Source of the DNA: Erythroxylum novogranatense
Taxonomy: Eukaryota > Streptophyta > Magnoliopsida > Malpighiales > Erythroxylaceae
Assembly: GCA_029891385.1 (NCBI GenBank)
Contig: CM057232.1
Coordinates: 68,907,824-68,971,823 of the forward strand
Direction of reading: 5' to 3'
DNA: 64,000 nucleotides
The translations under genes and the position numbers were made by a program. Numbering within the stretch: the stretch's first letter is position 1; each line of letters opens with the position of its first letter. The notes beneath the pieces were generated by a model that was not told the DNA's origin, searched no databases, and was given only the letters and a program-made list of their open reading frames with translations. Shown here in pieces: positions 37,102 to 50,089 of this stretch.

Positions 37102-38349
37102 CCAATCACATGCACATTCACATTTTTCTTTGGAACTTGGTCCAGTATTCAACAATCAAATTGAGTATCACATAGTCAGTCCAATTCACATTCAATGAGC
37201 ACTTCCAATATTATTCATTCATCAAACGCCCCAGACATTCAATGTCCAGAATCAGTACAATCACATTCACATATTTTCAATACAAAATTTAAGCAAAACA
37301 ATCATTTAAAGTAAGACCATCTAGGTCGACTCACGGTGTGCTCCAGATTAGTATTAGCTTCCATGATTCAGAAATGTCTGGATGCAGATTTTTATCCTAC
37401 ACATCAAAATTATGCAATACACACATTATTAGTTATACAATCTTATGAATACTCAATCACATACATATGTATATGTGTTTTATATAATGCATGCTCAATG
37501 ACAATCCCAGTTATATTATCTAAATTCACATCTTATGTTCATTCTAATTTCATAATTCAAATATGTCTAATTGAACTTAGGTTTACACTTTATTTGTACA
37601 TGATCAATCCAAGTTCACCATTCAATCTTTATCCTTTGTATCTGTCTAGGTTATTCTTAGGCTTACACCTTAAGAACAATTAGTTATTCTGATATCATAA
37701 CTCAATTTTTTGTCATTTCTTTATAACATTATTTGCTCTTATAAAACCCAATTCTCATTCACAATTACTCAATACATATTACTCAACTTCTTTGAATCAT
37801 AACTATAATCATATGAACATCTTTATTCCTATTATACTCATGCCTTTGGTACTGGATATTATCAATTCATTCACAAAGTTATAACTCCATTATCACTTCA
37901 AGCATATCACACATTAGTCACTTAATTTAAGCATCATTCTAGGTTCAATTTAATCCCCATTCTAGCCTAAATTAAGACCAAATGACTAGTGAATGTTCGT
38001 TAGGTGGACCTTTATAGGTCACTTATGGAAATTTGAAATTTTGAACTTTAGATAGCAAAATCTCTTCTCAAGGTATCATCTTTGAAAGAATACTTAAATG
38101 ACCTCAATTAAAGATCCACATAAAACGTTACGCCTCTTTCCCAAACATATATCCAATTGTATTCTTATTTCCATATTTGTAACTCTTTATTTACTACATT
38201 CAACACCTTATGCTTGGTCTATCATTTCTAGCCCAATTACTCATCATTTCCCTATCATTCTTAATTCCATTTAATCTTAATATCATCCCTAAACAATTTA
38301 TAGTCCATGATTGATCATGAAGACTAAAAATAGAATACATACATATATA
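37102..38349 (-). repeat. Element F: LTR fragment related to A
   Basis: Pyrimidine-rich AT sequence resembling LTR A in the same orientation. For example GACTCACGGTGTGCTCCA and the following TTCAGAAATGTCTGG correspond to GACTCACAGTATGCTCCA near 25612 and the sequence after it. It is bounded left by D and right by G. No primer site or polypurine tract is visible, so it may be a solo LTR or a piece. Confidence 0.5.
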
Positions 38350-38988
38350 TGTTGGAGTTATGTAAATATAGTGCCCTGGAAAGCAAGTGTATTTACATGA
38401 AACTTTATCTTCTTCGCCTGATTTTGATGAAAATATTTATTATTAATAAAATAAAAGAGTTTGGTTTTATCTCGTATAAGCATTATATATCTGGTCATAA
38501 GGTACCAAGATTCTTTTGTAAGTAATATACATATACATAGAGATGTATGGGAAACATGTATATTATTAGAATCTGAATTAATTGATTCACAGTTGAATAA
38601 TCAAGTTGGTCGCTTGATTATGGTTTAGACTGTAGTGTTGCGATTTATCTCCATATAAGTAAAGGAGTTTACTTCAAGGGAACGATGAGTTTCATATCAT
38701 GATAGTAGTTGACTATCGATAATGACACTATTAAATGAATCTGGAATCAAGTATGTTTTCAAGAATAAAGTGGGTCGTTACTTTAATCTTAAAACATACA
38801 ACTTAAGCATTCGCTTATTATGAACCATAATCTTGATGAGTGGTGAACTCATATATGTTTCATTATAATTCTTGATATGATCGGAATGGATTTTTACAGA
38901 GTATTAATCCAGTGTGTGCATGTTGGAATTATTAATTGAAACATGTATCAGGGAACATTCACTCAAATAAAGAGTTTATAGTGTTATC
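38350..38988 (+). repeat. Element G: copia-type LTR, first part
   Basis: Starts TGTTGGAGTTATG, then ATAGTGCCCTGGAAAGCAAG, resembling the start of the H LTR (TTAGAGTAGTGCCC..GGCAA). The last five bases, TTATC (38984-38988), are the left copy of H's target-site duplication. Continues at 63105. No coding sequence. Confidence 0.55.
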
Positions 38989-39378
38989 TATTAGAGTAGT
39001 GCCCTGAAGGCAATCACCTTTAGCGCATTTTGTACAAAGTTGTGTACATACTTTATGAATAAATAAAGAAAGGCATATTTCATTAACTTGTTGTTCATTA
39101 TTTATGAATGGATATTGTTCTATAAGCAAATTAATGAAGTCCATGATATATGACATAGCATGAAGGAAATTGTGATGTGATCATACTATCGAGATTCCTA
39201 TCATGTGCAATTATGTCGAGATCTAAATTATCCTAGTCATAGGATTCTTGAGGCCGGACATCGGTAATCCGGAGAGACTAGTACATCTCAAGCTCCTTGA
39301 TTTGATCAGCGATGGATCTCGTGTCGTAAATATGAGATATTTAGGGTTGAGATGTGGATGCTTAGTAGAGGTAGTAAG
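38989..39378 (+). repeat. 5' LTR of H, first piece
   Basis: Matches the start of the 3' LTR at 61276 (TTAGAGTAGTGCCC..). The expected terminal TG is TA here, a G-to-A change. It ends at GTAAG (39374-39378), the target-site duplication of I. Confidence 0.88.
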
Positions 39379-41288
39379 TGTAGAAAATCCGGGAGGTACA
39401 TCACATGTACCGCAGCGGAAAACAAAAATTTTGTTCCTGGACTTTCCGAATCCTGGATCCGGTATCGGTATGAAGACATCAACCTAAATAGCCAAAAGAG
39501 ACTATCTCTAAAGGTGATCCACACAGAGATCGAAAAATCTAACGGATCAAACCCTTTGACCCGGAATAGCTAGAACAGTTAAAGGCTGCTAGACCTACCT
39601 CGTCCTTGGAGAGCTTGAAGAAACGTTGATGGAGGAAGAAACCCTTGGAGGAGAAGATGAAGAATCAATGGAGAAGGTGAAGAATTTTGGTTTTTCACAA
39701 AAACCTTTCCTCCTTCTCTCATCCACGATGATGCTCTTCTAAAAGTGAAGAAACTATTTTCTTCTCTTCATTTTGTAAGACCAACGATCTCTCTTCTTCA
39801 TCTTTCATGATTTTGTCATTTAGTCATTAAATGACTTGATGACTAAGCATGAAAATGGAACATTCTCCATTCTTCCTCCCTTTCCACGTAAACCCATATA
39901 TATATATATATTAATTAATTATTTAATTAATTAATATAATATATATATGTTTATTAATGCTTAGGTGGTCCAATCATACTGGGTCGGGTCTACTTAGGCC
40001 TCACAGGGCCCGATCTTTGAAACGACTCCTAAACCTTTCTTAGCAATATTGATGTCGCGATCTCATCGGGACATATCCCAATCCCATTGGTATCCATTTA
40101 ATCCTAATGCTCTCCATAATTGGAACTCTGTCCAATTACTATTTTACAGATTCTCTGAATCACTCTTATCGTGTGACCCTTTAGGCTCCGGTTATGTTGG
40201 CCACTTAGATTAACAATTAATCAGAGCAAGTCATGAGCGGTATCTAGCAACACATCATGACCCCTAATTGACCGGAAAGTAATCGGTTTGATGTATTCAT
40301 CACGAACCGATCACGAACCCTTCCATGAACAATTACCGTGCAATTCGTCCTTTCACCATCCTATACCCCACTTGGTTATGAGTATGGTCAAGTGTCAACT
40401 CTCACTAGACCGAGTCTAGCCCAGTGATATCGGTTCTCGTCCTAGGACTCATTACTTTATATGTCAATGAAGACACTCTTCATGTCATACATCTTGCCAC
40501 CTTAGTAATGATCCCGACAAGAGGCTATGGGTATCTCTTACGCTAATCCGAAGTGGTGAATCCTTTATTGGCTACTCAATTATCTTGAATACCTCAAGTC
40601 GTACCCAAGCACCACCCTATGAGTTACCTCTGAAGGCAACAAGGAATGGAGTCAAAGCACGGATCAAGATTCAAGATATCCTCGAGTACCTCAAGTCTAA
40701 GGATACTTGCACCATTACTATGATGAGATTATCAACGACACTTAGATAAGATATCCATGTGATGATCTCATGGCGGGTCATCCAATGAACTTACTACCGC
40801 TAGTAAGCATCCACATGTCAATTCTAAATATCTCATATTTACGCTTTACGAGATCCACCGCTTGATCCAATCAAGGAATATGACATGTGCTAGTCTATTC
40901 GGATTAATGATGTCGGTCTCATTAATCCTATGACTAGGAGAATTTAGAATCTTGACATAATTGCACATGATAGGAATCTCGTGAGTATGAACACATCATA
41001 ATTTCCTTCATGCTATGTCATATATCATGGACTTCATTAATTTGATTAAAGATCAAATCAATTCATAAACAATGTTTATGAATATCAAATTAATGAATAA
41101 TGCCTTTTCTTTATTTATTCATAAAGTCTACTACGACTTTGAATAAAAGCGCTAAAGGGATTGCCTTTAGGGCAAATAAACAATCTCGACCTTGAACAAG
41201 TCGACTTATCCAATGAACAAGTCGACTTATCGGTACGGAACATGTGTAAGTCGACTTACACATGGTACAAGTCGACTTATCACTTACA
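39379..41288 (-). repeat. 3' LTR of copia I
   Basis: 1910 bp. On the minus strand it starts TGTAAGTGATAAGTC and ends with TTTTCTACA. The first 100 or so bases hold four AAGTCGACTT palindromes. AT-rich near-palindrome at about 39898-39955. Closely matches 47109-49028, with many small indels. Confidence 0.9.
41187..41288 (-). repeat. Palindrome block at the start of I's LTR
   Basis: Four AAGTCGACTT units at 41198, 41219, 41248 and 41269. The third is the centre of a perfect 24-base palindrome, 41241-41264. The same block is in the other LTR (units at 48938, 48959, 48988, 49009; palindrome 48981-49004). LTRs of C and H start directly with the sequence that follows it, so it is an addition in I. 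Confidence 0.8.
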
Positions 41289-41300
41289 AATCTCCCACTT
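41289..41300 (-). other. Polypurine tract of I
   Basis: On the minus strand AAGTGGGAGATT next to the LTR start TGTAAGTG. This shows that the palindrome block lies inside the LTR rather than in the interior. Confidence 0.8.
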
Positions 41301-41303
41301 GAC

Positions 41304-44300
41304 CTAAAGTCTCTAATACCATAAGCGAGTCTATGAGAATCACAATTCTCCTGTGACAATGGCTTTGTCAACGGAACAGCAACACTTTGCTCTGTGGGAA
41401 TTCTCTCTATCAGGATATCATCTCGACTAATGATCTCCCAAATCGGCGAAGTACGAGTTCGGATCATCGATAAGACCTTGGTTCCTTTGCCTGTGCACTA
41501 GCCCTATTGTATCACAATACAATCCTATGGGCCCATCACGGTAGGGACGGATCAAGTTCAAGAATGAACTTCGATCCAAACCGCTTCCTTTGCGCATCTC
41601 ATGCGGCAATGTACTCTGCCTCGGTTGATGAATCAACAGTCCTCTCTTGTTTGGAATTTTTCCAACTGACCGCCACGCTATTTAGTGTGAATGTATATAA
41701 CCTGATTGTGATTCAGAATCATCCTTATCAGATTAAATACTAGCATCCTAATGCACGCTCACTTGGAGATTTCCATCTCCATAGATCAAGAAAACATCCT
41801 TAGTGCTTCGCAAGTACTTGAGGATATTCTTCGCCACCCAGATGACCCTCACCAGATCCGATTGGTATCCGCCGTAATACTTAGAGCATACGATACATCG
41901 GGCCTCGTGACATAACATTGTTCCATGCTAAACCTCTTTAGCATCTCATCTATGTACGATGATTGTGAAAGACCAAGCAATCTTTTGATTTATCTCTATA
42001 AATCTATATCCCAAGGATATAAGTCGCTTCACCAAGGTCTTTCATCGCAAATTGATTGGACAACCAAATTTTAACTGATTGCAGCATAGAGACATCGTTT
42101 CCTAGTAACGATGTCATCTACATACAACACAAGGAATTGATTGCGGTCCCATTAACCTTCTTATACACATAATGATCATCCGGATTTTGTGAGAAATCAA
42201 ACTCTTTGATTGACTCATCAAAGCGGATAATCCAACTCTAGATGCTTGCTTCAATCCATACATGGATTTACGAAGCTTGCATACCTTTTCGCCATCGATG
42301 GAAGTGAAGCCCTCGTGTTGTGTCATACACATCCTCGGGTGATTTCCTCTCAAGAAAGTCATCTTCACATCCATTTGCCATATCTCATAATCATAATGAG
42401 TGACAATGGCTAAGAGTATCCTAATGGATTTAAGCTTTGCTCGGGTCAAGGTTTTGTCATAGTCAACTCTTTATGCGTGACGAAATCCTTTAACCGAAGC
42501 ATTGCTTTATAGGTAATCAAATTACCATCCATGTTTGTTTTCTTCTGAAAACTCCTTTGCACCCTGTGGGTTTTATCCCTTCAGGTGTAACAACCAAAGT
42601 CCATACTTGGTTTTCATACATGGAATCCATTTCAGATTTCATGGCACAAAGCCATGTTCCAGACTCTGAACTTTTCAGAACCTATTCATAGGTAGTAGGC
42701 GCATCATCTCATATGAGCAATACGCCATTCTGTTCACTTACAAGAAATTCATATCTCTCGGGAACAGTGCATATCCTACTTAACCTACGTAATTCGTGTG
42801 TAGTAGAAGGTTGAACTGTTACCTCATCTATATGAGTTACAATTTTAGATTCAGGCAGTTGATCTATGTTTGTTCGAGCATCTTGAACTTCTCCAAGTTC
42901 AACTTTGCTCCCACTGTCCTCTTGTAAAAGAAACTCTTTCTTTAAGAAAACAGCATGCTTGGAAACAAACAACTTTTGTTCCTAAGCAAGGTAGAATTGA
43001 TATTCCACGAACAAACACTTATCAGATTTTACATCAAGCTAATCTGACTGTGTCCGCTTCACATAAGCAGGACAACCCCAAACTTTCAGATGAGAAAGAT
43101 AGGGCTTTCAGTTAGTCCATATCTCCATATGGAGTAACCACAACTGCGTTTAATGGAACTCTGTTTAGCAAGTAAACAAATGTCTCAAGCGCATATTCCC
43201 AAAATGCAGTAAACCTATCATCAATCGCACCAAGTCTAACAAGGTTCGATTTCTCCTTTCAGCCACACCATTGTGCTGCGGCGTATAAGGTGGAGTATAC
43301 TGAGATAAAATCCCATTATCTCTGAGATAATCCAAAACTGTTGGTGTAAGCATTTTCCACCACGATCAGATCGTAATGTATTCATACTTTTACCAAGTTA
43401 GTTTTCTACTTCATTTCGAATTATTTGAACTTTTCAAACGCTTGATTTGTATCTCATCGAATCTGTACCCATATCGTGAATAATCACCGATAAAAGTAAT
43501 GAAGTAAAAACAACCACTTGTGGCATGGATGGACATCGGACCACATACATCCAAATGTATTAGGTCTAATATTCCATTCACTCGTTCACCCTTTCCTTTA
43601 AAGGATAACTTAGTCATCTTGCCTAATAAACAAGATTCGCATGTGTCATATGATTCATAATCAAATGACCCTAAACATCCACTCTTATGGAGCTTAGCGA
43701 TGCGTGTCTCATTTATATGGCCAAGCCGACAATGCCATAAGTAAGTTGATTTTAAATTATCTCGATTATGTCTTTTCGCGTCATTGACATTCAAAACTGG
43801 ATATGACATATCTAATATGTCAATTCAATTGCATAATGTACCAGTAGCATAGAGCCTTCCATTCGAACTAATAGAACAACCATTGCTACTAAAAGTCCAA
43901 TGGAAATCAACTCTATTTAAACATAAAACATACAATATGTTCTTTGTTTAAAACGGGTACAAAATGTCAATCATCCAATTTGAATATAAGCCCACTAGGG
44001 AGGAACAAGACATAAGTGTCTACGGCTAATGTAGCAACTCTTGCTGCATTACCTACACGAAGGTCTAGTTCTCCTTGAATGAGCTTTCTACTGTCCCTGA
44101 GGCCCTGCATATCATTTCATATGTATGAGCCACATCCGGTATCAAATACCGATATGTTTGGATCAGGAATAGTATTAACCTCAATGACAAACATAATTGA
44201 AGGAGTAGAGGCATCTGGTGCCTTTTACTGCTTCAGGGACTCCAGATAGATTTTACAGTTTCACCTCTAGTGGCTAGACTTGCCACAATGAAAGCAAAAA

Positions 44301-44996
44301 CCTTTTGGGGCGAATCTTTGGTTTTCCTTGATGGCACTTCCTTTGGTTTCTTGGCCTTTTCTTCTTTGAACTAGAAGAAGAAGCATCCACCATTAGCACT
44401 TGCTTGCTATCCTTCTTGATAGCTCGCTTCGGTATGTCTTGAAAGCAGATTGATCACCAGAATTGTTGTGGATATTTGGTTTATCCGATAGTTTATCACA
44501 AACCGTGAATAACCATCGACAATCCAACTAGAATTAAGTCTCTACTTAACTCATAATCCATTACAAATCCTAAGACGGCCAATCTCTCAATATAGCCATT
44601 CATCTTCGAGGCATACCGCATGCCAGATATCCCAGAGCCATCTTTAATGGTGAAGAGAAGCCTTGAGGTCTCGAACCTTTCGCATCGAGCTTACTCATCA
44701 AACAGCTCCCTAAGATGAAATACTATAGAGTGAGCATCCATGGACTCGTCTTTGCCGCTGCAGCTCTGGTGACATCGAGGCAAGCATAAAGCAAGTATCC
44801 ATATCAACGCCCTTTAGATGCTTACAATATGCTTTCGATCCTTATCGAAGCATCGACAATGAGTGCAATCGAAATGGAACATCTAGGGCGTATCCCGGTT
44901 CCTCGGATCTAAGAACAATTCTCGATTCCTCACCAATCAAGAAAATTCGGTCCGAATAGAGAGCGAAAATTCACACCGAAAGACTTCTTCAATCAA
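41304..44996 (-). pseudogene. gag-pol: gag-pol of copia I, frameshifted throughout
   Basis: Minus strand. The gag start near 44994 is damaged, with no clean ATG where H has one. A zinc-knuckle trace (CFHCGK) is at about 44280-44300. The protease motif DTGCGS, near 44140, is intact here, unlike in C and H. Pre-integrase and integrase are at 43411-43809 (LWHCRLGHINETRIAKLHKS, LDVCGPMS) and 43165-43353 (NGVAERRNRTLLD, with the catalytic Glu). RT is at 42114-42449 and RNase H at about 41427-41636. The last part of pol before the polypurine tract is deleted compared with C and H. Confidence 0.88.
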
Positions 44997-45171
44997 CCTA
45001 GCGATAGAGAGAAGGAATGATAGAATAGAAATGCTGCGATGATCATAAGGACTTGCATGACATGCATATGGTTCCCACTAGTTTCCTAGAATCCATAACC
45101 CTCTTTACTGAATCCAGAGAAACAAAGTGACATAATGTCTAGTGGGTCGATATCCGACATTGCTAAGAGTG

Positions 45172-45558
45172 ACCTTGGGTTTACCCAACAAGCCACAACT
45201 TAGGTCAATCGGTAGGTATCGGTCATACCAATTGTATCATCGATAACCGACATTAAGAATGACCTTGAGTTTGCTCAACAAGCCACCTTATGTCTCGGAG
45301 GTATCGGATATACCAATTACATCTTAGACACAACTATCAATCGCTTATCAACTTGTTGATGTATGCACTTACATTGGGTATCAACTCTTTGATGCGCATA
45401 CATCTGATGTATGCTACCCAATTTCGCCTCTGTCCACGTTGACCTTGAGGTTAGCTCAACAAACCAACGCTTCCAGTGAAAACCAACCCATTAATCCGAA
45501 AATCTTATTTCCATGGTTCGAACATATTCGTATAGAGCGAGCTTGAGGTTAGCTCAAC
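45172..45558 (-). other. Four repeated stem-loops in I leader
   Basis: Plus-strand stems at 45175-45188 (TTGGG/CCCAA), 45265-45278 (TTGAG/CTCAA), 45445-45459 and 45543-45557 (TTGAG/CTCAA), with loops TTTA, TTTG and GTTAG. The first differs from the others by a paired change on both arms, keeping the stem intact. Confidence 0.68.
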
Positions 45559-45758
45559 AACCCAACCCTATAAAACTCGGTTTTACCATATTAATGGAAG
45601 GCGTTAGTTTTCATATACCGAGGAGGATTTGGGTCTCATCTACTTCTTCTCCAAGCCGTAGGATTATAGTCACCATGACTATATGATATGATTTAGGGCA
45701 TTTCATCAATCACATTGAGTCTATACCTAAAATCATCCATCATCCCACTATGATGCCA

Positions 45759-45985
45759 CAAGTCAACTTTCATCAAATGCAAGTGGACTTATGCTTCGCC
45801 TTACAATAAGTCGACTTGTATGACACAAGTCCACTTATGTCATCTGCCCATGAACAAGTCGACTTACAAGGTACTACAAGTCGACTTATACTGAGATCTT
45901 GAACAAGTCGACTTATTCTACCCACAAGTCGACTTATCCAAAAATCTTGAACAAGTCGACTTATACCATATACAAGTCGACTTAT
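45759..45985. repeat. GTCGAC palindrome array in I leader
   Basis: Ten units of the AAGTCGACTT type: seven perfect and three variants (AAGTCAACTT, AAGTGGACTT, AAGTCCACTT). In the right half the units come in pairs preceded by ATCTTGAAC, a higher-order repeat of about 48 bases. Confidence 0.8.
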
Positions 45986-47096
45986 TCAGGGAATTTTGCT
46001 AAAATCTCTAATCGGCTAATCCTTCAATCAGTACAATTCCAATTCTCAACACCATCATACCTAGGGTAATATCTGTGAATTGATGCCTCAATGAACACTT
46101 CATTGATTCATGAATGCCTTAAATAGTCAAACTATATGAAAAACTTGAAATGAGTCAAAACTCATTAATTTCCAAATAATTTAGGAACACCCTAATTATC
46201 AACCTAAGCATCTCTAGCTAGCACATACATTATCAAATTTACTTCAGCACATGCCATAAAAAATATGACGGTCAAAACAAACAAGATAATGCAAGATACT
46301 ACCGAGACGCTAATGTGATCAATTCGGCATTCAAAAATTCTTGGAAAAACAACTTCAAGCAATTCAGTTTGGAAATCATGATACATCAAGATAACACATT
46401 TTTAATCACAGTAAAAATGGTTCGAGGCATTGGAACTGAAAAGGCACACTCAATCAAGCCAAGCAAAACAGTCCCAACAATTTTCACAAAACTGTCCAGT
46501 TCTGTACATTGCTCGAAATGATCAATGAAACAATTTCAATAAATTCTGAGAAAATTACATAGGTTACTACATGTTCAGAAAATGCTACATGAATTTTTTT
46601 CAGGATTTTAGGCCATCAAAAACTCAGTCAACCTAAATAACAAAACCGATTCAAAATCTGTGTTCATCAGCACAGCAATTCCCAACAGCATAGAATAAAT
46701 TCGTGAATAAATATCCAATCACCTTGAAATCCAATTTCCATGCTCACAGACATTCACCAACATCTTAGAGACATGTAGGTGAAGGAAAATCCGAAAAACC
46801 ATTTTTCTAGAATTTATTCTCGATTTTATACTCATGCCTGTTCCAGAATCGTTTCACAAAACAGCATCTGTAACCTTAGGGAATTAATTAGCAAAACTAT
46901 ATCAAATCAAATCGATAAATTCTCAAATTTCATAGACATATTCTATAACATTTTATGAACAATTCTGGGCAGAAAATTTTTGAAAATCATATCACAATAT
47001 AAATTCGAAATCTGAACAGATAGCATGCATCAACAGCAAATTCCATTAGGGTTTCTGATCTCGCTTAGGTTTTAGCTTCATACGGGATACCAGACG

Positions 47097-47107
47097 CTCT
47101 GATACCA
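47097..47107 (-). other. tRNA primer-binding site of I
   Basis: On the minus strand TGGTATCAGAG, next to the 5' LTR. Only 11 bases match initiator Met tRNA; the usual CC after it is CG. Confidence 0.78.
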
Positions 47108-47108
47108 C

Positions 47109-49028
47109 TATAGGAAAATCCCGGGAGGTACATCACATGTACCGGCAGCGGAAAACAAAAATTTTTGTTCCCAGGACTTTCCCGAATCCCAGGATCCAGG
47201 TATCGGTATGAAGACATCAACCTAAATAGCCAAAAGAGACTATCTCTAAAGGTGATCCACGCAGAGATCAGAAAATCTAACCGGATCAAACCCCTTTGAC
47301 CCGGGAATAGCTAGAACATATTAAAGGCTGCTAGACCCTACCTCTGTCCTTGGAGAGCTTGAAGAAACGTTGATGGAGGAAGAAACCCTTGGAGGAGAAG
47401 ATGAAGAATCAATGGAGAAGGTGAAGAATTTTGGTTTTTCACAAAAACCTTTCCTCCTTCTCTCATCCACGATGATGCTCTTCTAAAAGTGAAGAAACTA
47501 TTTTCTTCTCTTCATTTTGTAAGACCAACGATCTCTCTTCTTCATCTTTCATGATTTTGTCATTTAGTCATTAAATGACTTGATGACTAAGCATGAAAAT
47601 AGAACATTCTCCATTCTTCCTCCCTTTCCACGTAAACCCATATATATATATATATATTAATTATTTAATTAATTAATATAATATATATATGTTTATTAAT
47701 GCTTAGGTGGTCCAGTCATATTGGGTTTGGTCCTACGGGCCTCTAGGAACCCGATCTTTGAAACTTGACTCCTAAACCTTTCTTAGCAATATTGATGTCG
47801 CGATCTCATCGGACATATCCCAATCCATTGGTATCCATTTAATCCTAATGCTCTCCATAATTGGAACTCTGTCCAATTACTATTTCTGATTCTCGAATCA
47901 CTCTTATGTGTGACCCTTTAGGCTCCGGTTATGTTGGCCACTTAGATTAACAATTAATCCGAGCAAGTCATGAGCGGTATCTAGCAACACATCATGACCC
48001 CGATTGATTGAAAAGTAATCGGTTTGATGTATTCATCACGAACGGATCACGAACCCTTCCATGACAATTACTGTGCAATTCGTCCTTTCACCATCCTATA
48101 CCCCACTTGGTTATGAGTATGGTCAAAGTGTCAACTCTCACTAGGTCGAGTCTAGCCCAGTGATATCGGTTCTCGTCACGGGACTCATTACTTTATATGT
48201 CAATGAAGACACTCTTCATGTCATACATCTTGCCACCTTAGTAATGATCCCGACAAGAGGCCATGGGTATCTCTTACGCTAATCCGAAATGGTGAATTCT
48301 TTATTGGCTACTCAATTATCTTGAATACCTCAAGTTGTACCCAAGCACCACCCTATGAGTTACCTCCGAAGGCAACAAGGAATGGAGTCAAAGCACGGAT
48401 CGGATATCAAGATATCCTTGAGTACCTCAAGTCTAAGGATACTTGCACCATTGCTATGATGAGATTATCACTGACACTTAGATAAGATATCCATGTGATG
48501 ATCTCATGGCAGGTCATCCAATGAACTTACTACCGCTAGTAAGCATCCACATGTCAATTCTAAATATCTCATATTTACAGTTTACGAGATCCACCGCTGA
48601 TCCAATCAAGGAATATGACATGTGCTAGTCTATCCGGATTAATGATGTCCAGCCTCATTAATCCTATGACTAGGAGAATTTAGATATCTTGACATAATTG
48701 CACATGATAGGAATCTCAGGAGTATGAACACATCATAATTTCCTTCATGCTATGTCATATATCATGGACTTCATTAATTTGATTAAAGATCAAATCAATT
48801 CATAAACAATGTTTATGAATATCAAATTAATGAATAATGCCTTTTCTTTATTTATTCATAAAGTCCGCACACGACTTTGAATAAAAGCGCTAAAGGGATT
48901 GCCTTTAGGGCGCAAATAAATAAGATCGATTTTGAACAAGTCGACTTATCCAATGAACAAGTCGACTTATCGGTACCAAACATGTGTAAGTCGACTTACA
49001 CATGGTACAAGTCGACTTATCACTTACA
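47109..49028 (-). repeat. 5' LTR of copia I
   Basis: Second LTR copy (1920 bp), ending CACTTACA before GTAAG. Its inner terminus reads TA where the 3' copy has TG. Includes the palindrome block at about 48927-49028. Confidence 0.9.
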
Positions 49029-49033
49029 GTAAG

Positions 49034-50089
49034 TACATTGGATGACCTGCTATGAAATCATCACATGGATGTCCTATTCTAATTTCAGTGATAATCTCAT
49101 CATAGCAATGGTGCAAGTATCCTTAGACTTGAGGTGCTCGAGGATATCTTGAATCTTGATTACGTGCTTTGACTCGTTCCTTGTTGCTTTCTGAGGTCGC
49201 TCATAGGGTGGTGATTGGGTGCAGCTTGAGGTATTCGAAGATAATTGAGTAGCCAATAGAGGATTCACCACTTCTGTGATAGCAGAAGATGATACCCATG
49301 GCCTCTTGTTAGGATCATTACTTGGAAGTCTCTAGCCGGAGCATATATGTCATGAAGAATGTCTTCATTGATATATAAAGTAATGAGTCCCAGGACGAGA
49401 ACTGATATCACTTGGACTAGATTTGACATAGTCAGTCTAGTAAAGAGTTGACACTTTGCCCATACTCATAACCAAGTGGGGTATAGCATGGTGAAAGGAC
49501 GAATTGCACGGTAATTGTCTATGGAAAGGTTCGTGATATGGTTCATGATGAATACATGTTCATTCGTCAAACCAATTACTTTCCGGTCAATTGGGGGTCA
49601 TGATGTGTTGCTAGATACCGCTCATGACTTGCTTGGATTAAGTGTTAATCTAAGTGGTCAACATAACCGGGAACCTAATGGGTCACACGCATAAGAGTGT
49701 CTCGGAGAATTCGTAAAATAGTTTTGGACAGAGTTCCAATATATGGAGAGCAAAAGGATTAAATGGATCTCGATGAGATCGAGATATGTCCCGATGAGAT
49801 GGCGACATCGATATTGCTGAAAAACGTTTCCGGGGATTTTTCCCATACCGGGACCCGGTAGGTCGGTAGGACCGACCCCAGTGTGACTGGACCACTTCAG
49901 CATTTATTTATATATATATAATTAATTAATTAATTAATTAATTAATATATGTATATATATGTTGCTACGTGGATGGAAGGAGAAGATGAGAGAAGCTTCC
50001 TTTAGCTTTTATAAAGTAGCTTTTAATGTCTTTAAATGTTAAAGACATGTGTACTAAAAGACAAAAAAATGAAGAAGAAAGATGAGCAT
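49034..50089 (+). repeat. 5' LTR of H, second piece
   Basis: Continues the LTR and matches 61669-62710. AT-rich ATTAATTAATTA stretch at about 49905-49960. Ends at AGCAT (50085-50089), the target-site duplication of J. Confidence 0.9.

Larger units (their letters stand above)
44997..47096 (-). other. Long untranslated leader of copia I
   Basis: About 2.1 kb between primer site and gag, without a recognisable gene. Near gag it has four stem-loops, then a ten-unit palindrome array. The remainder aligns with the C leader. Confidence 0.75.
39379..49028 (-). mobile_element. Element I: Ty1/copia retrotransposon in H's 5' LTR
   Basis: Minus-strand insertion of 9650 bp with GTAAG on both sides (39374-39378 and 49029-49033). 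3' LTR 39379-41288, gag-pol 41304 to about 44996, leader, primer site 47097-47107, 5' LTR 47109-49028. A relative of C and H, but its LTRs start with an added block of palindromes. Confidence 0.93.

Noticed and set aside
45759..45985. CRISPR-like look of short repeats with unrelated spacers
   Set aside because: Units are only 10-12 bases, perfect palindromes, irregularly spaced, inside a plant retrotransposon leader and with no cas genes.
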